Position numbers and translations under genes: made by a program
In this document: positions 6,999 through 13,182 of the stretch, piece by piece
Numbering within the stretch: the first letter of the stretch is position 1
Layout: each line of letters opens with the position of its first letter
NCBI GenBank assembly: GCA_002431635.1
Contig: DJGH01000001.1
Coordinates: 1 to 13,758, forward strand
From: Petrotoga sp. UBA5851
GTDB lineage: Bacteria > Thermotogota > Thermotogae > Petrotogales > Petrotogaceae
Direction: 5' to 3'
Length of the DNA: 13,758 bases
The notes under the pieces: model-generated
The model's input: the letters and a program-made list of their open reading frames with translations, nothing else
Database searches by the model: none
What the model was told of the DNA's origin: nothing

Positions 6999-7985
6999 AT
7001 GCTTACTACTGGCGGTATACTTACTCTTCTTTATTTTCTTGGATTCCTTGTTCTGATAAAAATAGCTCCATTTACTATGACTGCTATAGTTATAGGACTT
7101 TATTTTTCTATTCTGGTAAGAGTACCTGAAAAGTTTCTTGTGCAAAAATTTAAGCTTAATGCCACATTAAGCAGAATAATCTCAAACATATTTTTTATTG
7201 GGATAGTTCTTTATGCATTTGGAAATCTTATTCCGATAATTATTGACCAGGGAAAAGTTGTTCTTGAAAATCTTAAAATCACTTCTTCCGGCGATCTCTA
7301 TGAAGCCATGCCAGAATGGATAGTCAAGCTTATAGAAGATTTTTCGCATAAACTTTCTTCAACAGGTCTTTCAATTCTTGATAAGGTAGTAGGCTCAGCT
7401 CCTAATTTCATTGCTTCAATCGTAATTGCTATAATAACCGCAGCTACTATAAACGGTATAATAAGTAAAGTATCTGATAAGTTTTGGATATTGTTCCCAA
7501 GCTCTGAAAGATCAAAAGGGGTTCTTTTCCTAAAAAAAACATTTCGAGATTTTGAAGTGTTTGTACAGGGACAGTTTGTAGTTGCAACTTTTGTAGGGTT
7601 AATTGTAGGTTTTTCATCGTTTGTAGCAGGCATAAAAGGAGCTGTGTTTTTAGGTGTCCTTTCCTGGATAACAGATTTTATACCTTATCTTGGTATAGTT
7701 ATTGCTGCGGTACCTATGCTTCTCATAGGCTATGCTACCAGAGGACTAACAGGTCTTATAATAGGTATAGTAATAATTGTCGCTGCCAACCAGCTTGAGG
7801 TTTGGTTTTTCAGTCCAAAAGTTCAGAGTTCCAATCTGAAAATACACTGGTACGTTATTTTTATTATAATCTTTATTTTCGGAGAGCTTTTTGGAGTAAT
7901 TGGGACTCTGCTGGCACTTCCATGCTTAATATTCATGATAAATTACTGGAATACCTTTGTTGCTCCGGAACTCAAAAAAAAGTAA
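6999..7985 (+). CDS. AI-2E family transporter (TqsA/YdiK/YhhQ-like superfamily membrane protein)
   Basis: This is a polytopic inner-membrane protein of the AI-2E/PerM family (PF01594). Hydrophobic segments lie near residues 5-35, 60-80, 137-155, 190-215, 216-250, 250-265 and 285-320, with a more polar region (about 85-130) between the N- and C-terminal groups. Recognisable family blocks are GAVFLGVLSWITDFIPYLGIVIAAVPMLL (in two stretches, about 213-242), NQLEVWFFSPKVQ (about 265-277), and the terminal FGELFGVIGTLLALP. At 328 residues it is slightly shorter than the usual 340-370. Members export various substrates (autoinducer-2 for TqsA, possibly ions in others), so the substrate cannot be named. 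GGAGGT at 6989-6993 supports the start. Its stop codon lies inside a bidirectional terminator hairpin. No quorum-sensing gene is nearby. Confidence 0.88.
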   Translation: MLTTGGILTLLYFLGFLVLIKIAPFTMTAIVIGLYFSILVRVPEKFLVQKFKLNATLSRIISNIFFIGIVLYAFGNLIPIIIDQGKVVLENLKITSSGDLYEAMPEWIVKLIEDFSHKLSSTGLSILDKVVGSAPNFIASIVIAIITAATINGIISKVSDKFWILFPSSERSKGVLFLKKTFRDFEVFVQGQFVVATFVGLIVGFSSFVAGIKGAVFLGVLSWITDFIPYLGIVIAAVPMLLIGYATRGLTGLIIGIVIIVAANQLEVWFFSPKVQSSNLKIHWYVIFIIIFIFGELFGVIGTLLALPCLIFMINYWNTFVAPELKKK

Positions 7986-8004
7986 GGCACAGCCTTACTT
8001 TTTT
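7974..8004. terminator. Bidirectional Rho-independent terminator
   Basis: AGTAAGGC (7981-7988) pairs perfectly with GCCTTACT (7992-7999) around the 3-nt loop ACA. An A-tract (7974-7980) on the left and a T-tract (8000-8004) on the right make it work in both directions. It lies between the convergent AI-2E and phosphoesterase genes. The TAA of the AI-2E gene (7983-7985) is inside the left arm, and the phosphoesterase stop (8003-8005) is in the T-tract. Confidence 0.88.
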
Positions 8005-8878
8005 ATTTATTAAAGTATCTGTGGCTTTCGCCTATCCACTCATGTTTTGAAAAATCCCGCACCCTTATTTCCATACTTTCGTCATAGATCTGAAAGTACA
8101 ACCCAAAGCTTCTTCCACCAGGAAGATTTTTTTCTTCGCCCGTACTCTCGTCAAGAATCACAGGACGCGATACCGATGAAGAGTCTATCATGAGATATCC
8201 ATAAGGCGACTTATAAAAAATATTGTCATAAACCAGCGGACTTATATGGGAATGCCCGGTAAGATATACAATATTAGGGTACCTTTGGATAATCTTTAAA
8301 AATCTTTCTTCCTGCTTTATATTCTCTTTATAGTAGTGTGAAAACTTAACCGTATCATCCGGCGGCAGATGAAAAATAACAAAAATATATTTGTTCTTTT
8401 CATACTCTTCGTTTATCTTCTCTTCAAACCATTTCAGTTGTGACTCGGAAAGATATGCCTGAACAGTACTGGGCTGATCAAAGGTGTAAGTTTTTTCTGA
8501 TCCCAAACTTATGAAATGATATCCTTTTATCCAACAATCAGAATAAACTTTTTCTTTTCCTGTAAACTTCAAAAAATTATTTATAAGTTCCTTTTCTTCT
8601 GCTTCAGTGTTGGGACCATGTCCATAATACTTATAAAATTCATGGTTTCCCAGAGAAATGATTATTTTTCCAGGAATCTGGTTTTTGGATGATTTTAAAG
8701 CTTTTTGTATTTTTTTATACTCCCGGTTATAGCCTAAATCTACCGTATCTCCATTGAGTATGAGAGCATCCGTTTTCATATCAATTTTATATAAATCTTT
8801 GATAGCTCTTTTGAGTTTTATACCGTCTGAATGTATATCGCTCAGCACTCCGAAAGACAGATTTTTTTCTTCAAGCAT
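8003..8878 (-). CDS. Calcineurin-like metallophosphoesterase
   Basis: The 291-residue protein is soluble, with no signal peptide. It carries the complete binuclear-metal phosphoesterase signature: DIH (Asp14, His16), GDTVD (Asp44), GNHE (Asn78, His79), His170 in IFHLPP, and GHSH (His209, His211). This places it in the CpdA/Icc-like class, whose members cleave phosphodiesters such as cyclic nucleotides or nucleotide derivatives. The true substrate is not predictable. A C-terminal beta-rich tail (about 245-291) completes the fold. The start ATG is preceded by a G-rich site (GGGGGT) about 6 nt upstream. It is a single-gene unit with its own promoter (8948-8976), and it shares the bidirectional terminator with the AI-2E gene. 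The promoter is overlapped by a palindrome, suggesting regulated expression. Confidence 0.88.
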   Translation of the reverse strand: MLEEKNLSFGVLSDIHSDGIKLKRAIKDLYKIDMKTDALILNGDTVDLGYNREYKKIQKALKSSKNQIPGKIIISLGNHEFYKYYGHGPNTEAEEKELINNFLKFTGKEKVYSDCWIKGYHFISLGSEKTYTFDQPSTVQAYLSESQLKWFEEKINEEYEKNKYIFVIFHLPPDDTVKFSHYYKENIKQEERFLKIIQRYPNIVYLTGHSHISPLVYDNIFYKSPYGYLMIDSSSVSRPVILDESTGEEKNLPGGRSFGLYFQIYDESMEIRVRDFSKHEWIGESHRYFNK

Positions 8879-8947
8879 ACATTACCCCCATTTCTTGAAA
8901 TTTTACTTCACATTTATCTCTTTATGAAAAAATATTTTTTCTTCTCG

Positions 8948-8976
8948 ATTATACTACTTGTTTTATGGACAATCAA
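8948..8976 (-). promoter_or_regulatory. Sigma70-type promoter of the metallophosphoesterase gene
   Basis: On the minus strand TTGATT (8976-8971) and TATAAT (8953-8948) are separated by exactly 17 nt, four and six matches to consensus. Transcription would start near 8941, giving a leader of about 60 nt before the ATG at 8878. It is the best promoter in the window. Confidence 0.65.
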
Positions 8977-8991
8977 CATTGTTGTTAGTCC
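8967..8991. promoter_or_regulatory. 25-bp interrupted palindrome, candidate operator
   Basis: GGACAATCAAC (8967-8977) and GTTGTTAGTCC (8981-8991) are inverted copies with 9 of 11 positions matching, around the 3-nt centre ATT. The palindrome covers the -35 box of the leftward phosphoesterase promoter, the expected place for a repressor dimer. The outer GGAC/GTCC and inner CAAC/GTTG are exact. It has more G/C than the surrounding spacer, which argues against pure chance. Confidence 0.45.
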
Positions 8992-9287
8992 TTACTGAGA
9001 TACCATGAATTGTGACTTATATACTTGTAAAAATTTTTTTGTATACATAGAATTATAGTAATCAGTACGGTATCTTGGTTGTTTTTAATTTTCAAAGTTA
9101 TTCTCGGCTGATTATTGCCAATTATGGCTATTAATTTAGTATAAACAGATATTTTTCTAATTTTAGTCTGTTTTTTTTAAGCACCTTTATGTTATATAAT
9201 ACCAATATAAGAAATAATATTTTTTTTATTTTGAATTTTTTTGAAGTAAAATTTCATTAGACTTTTTCTTTTATTGGAGGAAATCGC
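8992..9287 (+). other. Intergenic leader of the nanEK operon with candidate promoters and hairpins
   Basis: No gene is seen here. The best plus-strand promoter is TTGTAA (9025-9030), 17 nt, TAGAAT (9048-9053), giving a start near 9060 and a leader of about 228 nt. A second -10-like TATAAT lies at 9195-9200 without a good -35. Inverted repeats follow the first start: TAATCAG (9059-9065) with CTGATTA (9108-9114); GCCA/TGGC (9117-9128); and AAACAGAT (9143-9150) with GTCTGTTT (9166-9173), running into eight T's. AGATACC (8998-9004) and GGTATCT (9069-9075) flank the promoter as inverted copies. This could be an attenuated leader or a small RNA. The ribosome binding site TGGAGG is at 9275-9280. Confidence 0.35.
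9143..9178 (+). terminator. Weak terminator-like hairpin upstream of nanEK
   Basis: A 7-bp stem plus one G-U pair (9143-9150 with 9166-9173) has a 15-nt loop and is followed by T's through 9178. The stem has only two G-C pairs, so it would be inefficient. It lies between a candidate promoter at 9025-9053 and nanEK, where it could end a small RNA or act in attenuation. Confidence 0.25.
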
Positions 9288-10808
9288 ATGATTCTTGATT
9301 TTAAGCATGGACTTATAGTGTCCTGTCAGGCAGAAGAAACTGAACCTCTTTACGGTTCGGAGATAATGCAAAAAATGGCTGTTGCTGCCATACAGGGGGG
9401 AGCAAAGGGCATAAGGGCAAATACTCCCCAAGATATTAAAGCTATACGCCAGATAACAGATCTGCCCATAATAGGCATATTTAAAGACAGAAGGCCGGAT
9501 TATGAGGCATATATCACCATTACTTGCGAAGAGATAGACGAAGTAATAAATGCTGGAGCAGATATTGTAGCTATAGACAGCATATACAGGAGCAGACCGG
9601 AACCTCTTGAAAAGCTTTACAGACACTGCAGGGAAAAGTATCCTCATATTAAAATTCTTGCTGATATTTCAAGCGTTGAGGACGTAAAAAAAATTCTTAC
9701 TTTGAAACCCGACTATATTTCCACTACATTGTCTGGTTATACTGCACAAACTTGTGACAGATCAAAACCCGATATACATCTTATCCGTGAAATAACAGAA
9801 TTAACAGATATTCCAGTTATCGCTGAAGGTAATTATTTTTATCCCGAACAGGTAAGAATGGCTATTTTAAACGGAGCATACGCAGTTGTTGTCGGAGGAG
9901 CTATTTCCAGACCACAGCAGACTACAGCCAGATTTGTAAAGCATATAAGCGATCTTCCTTCTTCAGACATAACCGCAGTAGGTGTTGATCTTGGAGGAAC
10001 ATGGACCAGATCGGTTCTTACTGATATGTACGGAAATATTCTCAAGTCTTACAGACAGGAGACTCCTAAAAACGCTGCCTCTGTTCTGGCGTGCATAGAA
10101 AAATGCATTGAAAAGGTAATTGATGGAAAAACTACGGCAATTGGCATTGCCTCGGCCGGCAGAATTGATTTTAAAAACGGTAAAGTCCTATATGCTTCTG
10201 ACAATCTGCCGGGGTGGACAGGAACGGAAGTAAAAAAAGAGATTGAAAAAGTTTTTAAAATACGTACAGTAGTGGACAACGACGCAAATATGGCTGCATA
10301 TATGCAGTGGTTTAAAGAAAAAGACGGTTGTATACTTTATATCACTGTAGGTACGGGCATAGGTTCCGGAATTGTTGTAAACGGAAAAGTAATGAGAGGA
10401 GTAACGGGCTCAGCAGGGGAAATCGGCCACATTGTGTATCCCTTAAGTTCCAACTCATGTACGTGCGGGAAAAAAGGCTGTATAGAGACTGTTCTTTCAG
10501 GCAGGTATCTGTCGGAAAATCTTTCTGATATCAATAATCCAATAAACGAAAAGGATCAGAGAATATTATCGGAGTATTGTAAAACATTTGCCTGGCTTGT
10601 TGATACCTTAAAGAATACTATTGATTTTGATGCAGTATATATAGGCGGTGTACTACCACGTTACGGGAGCTTTATGCTTGAAAGCATCCGCAGGGAGTTT
10701 GAAAAAATTAACCTGAGAAATCCGGGGGATATAATAAAGTACAGTACCGTAGGAGAAGAAGCAGGGTCTGTAGGCGCAGCATTATGTTCTTTATTTATTG
10801 ATGAATAA
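9288..10808 (+). CDS. nanEK: Bifunctional NanE/NanK: ManNAc-6-P 2-epimerase fused to ROK-type ManNAc kinase
   Basis: The 506-residue fusion carries two consecutive steps: N-acetylmannosamine is phosphorylated by the C-terminal kinase, then epimerised to GlcNAc-6-phosphate by the N-terminal TIM barrel. NanE (about 1-222) shows GLIVSCQAEE (8-17), GGAKGIRANTP (37-47), IIGIFKDRRPD (61-71) with the expected catalytic Lys66, ADISS (125-129), TTLSGYT (146-152), and IPVIAEGNYFYPE (175-187) with the expected Glu180. NanK (about 228-506) is a ROK kinase: GVDLGGTWTRS (232-242), DNDANMAAY (330-338) with the catalytic-type Asp332, GEIGH (377-381), and the zinc motif CTCGKKGC (Cys391, 393, 398). All key residues are present. 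TGGAGG at 9275-9280 supports the ATG. It leads an operon with two barrel proteins and a sugar-binding protein; the sialate aldolase NanA is not in the window. Such fusions are known in other bacteria. Confidence 0.95.
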   Translation: MILDFKHGLIVSCQAEETEPLYGSEIMQKMAVAAIQGGAKGIRANTPQDIKAIRQITDLPIIGIFKDRRPDYEAYITITCEEIDEVINAGADIVAIDSIYRSRPEPLEKLYRHCREKYPHIKILADISSVEDVKKILTLKPDYISTTLSGYTAQTCDRSKPDIHLIREITELTDIPVIAEGNYFYPEQVRMAILNGAYAVVVGGAISRPQQTTARFVKHISDLPSSDITAVGVDLGGTWTRSVLTDMYGNILKSYRQETPKNAASVLACIEKCIEKVIDGKTTAIGIASAGRIDFKNGKVLYASDNLPGWTGTEVKKEIEKVFKIRTVVDNDANMAAYMQWFKEKDGCILYITVGTGIGSGIVVNGKVMRGVTGSAGEIGHIVYPLSSNSCTCGKKGCIETVLSGRYLSENLSDINNPINEKDQRILSEYCKTFAWLVDTLKNTIDFDAVYIGGVLPRYGSFMLESIRREFEKINLRNPGDIIKYSTVGEEAGSVGAALCSLFIDE

Positions 10809-10830
10809 TCTTATTTAGGAGTGTGAAAGT

Positions 10831-12276
10831 ATGAAAAAACTTGGTGTAAAGGCTTTATTGATTTTATTTATAGCTTTCTCCGCAGTCGGATTTTCTGCCG
10901 GAGAAAATGTAAAACCTCTTACCGGTGCTTTCTTTCAAATTAACGGAGCAATTGCAAATATGAACTATGATGAAATGTACAAAGAACTTCAGTCCATGAG
11001 AAATATCGGAATGGATACCATTATTGTTCAATATTCCGCATATAACGATGTCTATTATTATCCATCCAAGTACAAGGAAACTTCCGACGAGCTTTTCGCA
11101 GATGAATCGCTTACAAACATCAGCTGGAACGGCAAGGTCAGATCAAGATACGTAAAAATCTCTCTGGAAGTGCCTGCCGGCATAGAATGGGTTATCACTC
11201 CGGAAATACAGGTCATGTATGACTCCAAAACACTTCTTGATGGATGTTCTTATACTGTAAATCCTAAGCCTGCTTCCCAGTATTCGGATGCAAATAATAA
11301 GCTTATTGACGGAAAGTTCAGATACTCCTGGGAGGATATGGTTGGATGGCAGAACAGAAAAAATATAGAAGTAACTTTTGATCTAAAATCTGAAAAGGAT
11401 ATCAATTTTATAAATATTATGTTTATGAACTCCAAAGTATCAGGTGTTTCTGTCCCGAAAAACGGTTATAAAGTATCTTTTTCTACAGATGGATCTGCTT
11501 TTTCTTCTGCTGTTGCCGTTGTTCCCGACATGAATAAGCCCAAGGATGAGAGCTATGGTGATGTGATCGGTACTATTCTTAAGACTGCCGATGCTTTAGA
11601 TATGCATGTTTATCTTGGATTGGCTTTAGATTCTTCATACTGGGAAGGGAAAATGGATCCCCAGGCACAGGCCGTTTATAACAAAAATATTCTGGGTGAG
11701 CTTTACAGCATGTATAAATCCCATAAATCCCTTGCCGGATGGTATCTGCCTGAAGAGATTGATGACCGCAATTTTTTAACCAAAGAAAGAAAAGACGCTA
11801 TCGTTTATTATCTTAAGCAGATGAGTTCCTATGCTAAAATGCTTACTAAAAAACCGGTTATGATCTCTCCTTATTTTGGAATTAATCCGGATGGAAATGC
11901 CTATGCAATTTTTTGGGAAGAAATTTTCAAACAGGCAAAAATAGATATTTTTGCTATGCAGGACGGAGTTGGTACAAAAAGAACCACAGCGCAGGAATCG
12001 GCACAAGTATATAAAGCTCTTAAGCCTGTAATGGATAAGTATGGAGTTAAGTTCTGGGCCAATCTGGAGGTTTTTGAGCAGACTCATGGATGGCCGGTTG
12101 ACGATAAGCCATGGCAGTCTACCACAGCTAAGATAGAAAGAGTTAAAACCCAGATGGAACTGATGTCTCCTTATGTAGAAAAGTGTGTTATCTTTGATTA
12201 TCCAAGCTATATGAGTCCAAGACTTGAGAATCCTCTCTATGATAATTATTCAAAGTATTATCAGGAGATAAAGTAA
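10831..12276 (+). CDS. Secreted DUF4434-type glycoside-hydrolase-like protein with inserted beta-sandwich
   Basis: The 481-residue protein has a signal peptide (about 1-23, possible cleavage after FSA). The remainder is a DUF4434-type barrel interrupted by a domain. Eight strand-like segments can be followed: GAFFQ (32-36), DTIIVQY (62-68), MHVYLGLA (258-265), LAGWYLPEE (301-309), PVMISPYFG (342-350), IDIFAMQDGVG (371-381), VKFWANLEVFE (406-416) and KCVIFDYPSY (451-460). Glu309 and Glu413 at the ends of strands 4 and 7 are kept in the next gene and are good candidates for acid/base and nucleophile. Residues about 88-233, between strand 2 and its helix, form a beta-rich insert with a discoidin/CBM32-like stretch (LIDGKF near 158, IEVTFDL near 179, VSFSTDGSAFS near 215). 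AGGAG at 10817-10821 supports the start, 22 nt after nanEK. Activity is inferred, not known. Confidence 0.85.
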   Translation: MKKLGVKALLILFIAFSAVGFSAGENVKPLTGAFFQINGAIANMNYDEMYKELQSMRNIGMDTIIVQYSAYNDVYYYPSKYKETSDELFADESLTNISWNGKVRSRYVKISLEVPAGIEWVITPEIQVMYDSKTLLDGCSYTVNPKPASQYSDANNKLIDGKFRYSWEDMVGWQNRKNIEVTFDLKSEKDINFINIMFMNSKVSGVSVPKNGYKVSFSTDGSAFSSAVAVVPDMNKPKDESYGDVIGTILKTADALDMHVYLGLALDSSYWEGKMDPQAQAVYNKNILGELYSMYKSHKSLAGWYLPEEIDDRNFLTKERKDAIVYYLKQMSSYAKMLTKKPVMISPYFGINPDGNAYAIFWEEIFKQAKIDIFAMQDGVGTKRTTAQESAQVYKALKPVMDKYGVKFWANLEVFEQTHGWPVDDKPWQSTTAKIERVKTQMELMSPYVEKCVIFDYPSYMSPRLENPLYDNYSKYYQEIK

Positions 12277-12278
12277 AC

Positions 12279-12294
12279 GGAGGGACTCAAAATA
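12279..12294 (+). promoter_or_regulatory. Shine-Dalgarno placed before a non-canonical ATA start
   Basis: GGAGG (12279-12283) lies 3 nt after the upstream TAA and 8 nt before an ATA codon at 12292-12294. The same string GGAGGGACT recurs at 13168-13176 before the ATG of the next gene, with a 9-nt spacer there. No ATG, GTG or TTG is in frame between the upstream stop and codon 12319, so ATA is the only codon at the right distance. Confidence 0.6.
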
Positions 12295-13182
12295 AAAATA
12301 ACAGGTGCGTTCTTTCAGTTGGAAAACGGTTATGCTTCTTACGGAGAAGATTTTTGGGAAGCTGAGTTAAAAAGCATGAAGGAAATCGGTATGGACAGTA
12401 TCATAATACAGTATACCAAGACCCAGAAAGATTGCTTTTTCAGCAGTACTTATTCTAACTGCAAGATTGTAAATACTATTATCAGAATTGCAGAAAAATA
12501 TAGCTTAAAAATCTTTCTGGGGCTCGGGTTATTTAACTTTAATTATGACAGCGGGTTTGATCTTGATACTGAAATTCAGATCAACATAAACCTTTTCCGC
12601 CAGCTGAACGGAATATTCAAGGAAAGTCCTTCTCTTGCCGGGTGGTATATACCTCATGAACTGGACGACAGAAACTTTAACTCCTTGTATGCCAAAAAGA
12701 AAGTATATAAGTTTTTTAGTACAGTTTCAGACTTCATTCATACAAACAGTTCTCTTCCGGTAATGATTTCGCCTTATTTCGGAATAAACCCTGACTCTAG
12801 ATCTTATTCAGCCTGGTGGAATGAATTTTTCAAATATTCTGTCATAGATATTCTGGCCATGCAAGACGGAGTTGGTACGAAAAAAGTTGATTACATCAGT
12901 GCATCTATGGTATTTAAAGATCTTGAAGATACAATGAAAAAAAATAACGTTGAGTTCTGGGCGGATATTGAGGTATTCGAAGCAGTACACGGTTATCCTA
13001 TTGATTTACAACCGTGGCAGGCAAAATATGCAGACTTTGAAAGAGTTAAAAAACAATTGGAGTACATTTCTCCTTATGTCAGCAAAAGTGTTATTTTCGA
13101 TTATCCTCATTACTTCAGCCCGCGACTAAAAAACGGACTTTATGAAAATTATCAAAACTTGCTTAAAGGAGGGACTTTATAA
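12292..13182 (+). CDS. Cytoplasmic DUF4434-type barrel paralogue, probable ATA start
   Basis: This is a 296-residue paralogue of the preceding protein, with the same eight strand segments but no signal peptide and no beta-sandwich insert: GAFFQ (5-9), SIIIQY, KIFLGLGL, LAGWYIPHE (115-123), PVMISPYFGINPD, IDILAMQDGVGTK, VEFWADIEVFE (220-230) and KSVIFDYPHY. The candidate catalytic Glu residues are Glu123 and Glu227. Identity to the partner is exact over blocks such as PVMISPYFGINPD, yet codons there differ at many third positions, so the duplication is old. The first conventional in-frame start is a TTG at 12319 with no ribosome binding site, and it would delete strand 1. The ATA at 12292 has ideal Shine-Dalgarno spacing and restores K-I-T-G-A-F-F-Q. 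A sequencing error (ATG read as ATA) is possible. It lies in the same frame as the gene before it, and its TAA overlaps the next ATG (TAATG). Confidence 0.82.
   Translation: MKITGAFFQLENGYASYGEDFWEAELKSMKEIGMDSIIIQYTKTQKDCFFSSTYSNCKIVNTIIRIAEKYSLKIFLGLGLFNFNYDSGFDLDTEIQININLFRQLNGIFKESPSLAGWYIPHELDDRNFNSLYAKKKVYKFFSTVSDFIHTNSSLPVMISPYFGINPDSRSYSAWWNEFFKYSVIDILAMQDGVGTKKVDYISASMVFKDLEDTMKKNNVEFWADIEVFEAVHGYPIDLQPWQAKYADFERVKKQLEYISPYVSKSVIFDYPHYFSPRLKNGLYENYQNLLKGGTL

Noticed and set aside
9192..9647. A 151-codon open frame on the minus strand
   Set aside because: It lies antisense to the unmistakable NanE domain, has no recognisable protein features, and reads as an overlap shadow.
12319..12321. 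TTG at 12319 as start of the second barrel gene
   Set aside because: It has no Shine-Dalgarno and would cut off the GAFFQ strand that is conserved with the paralogue.
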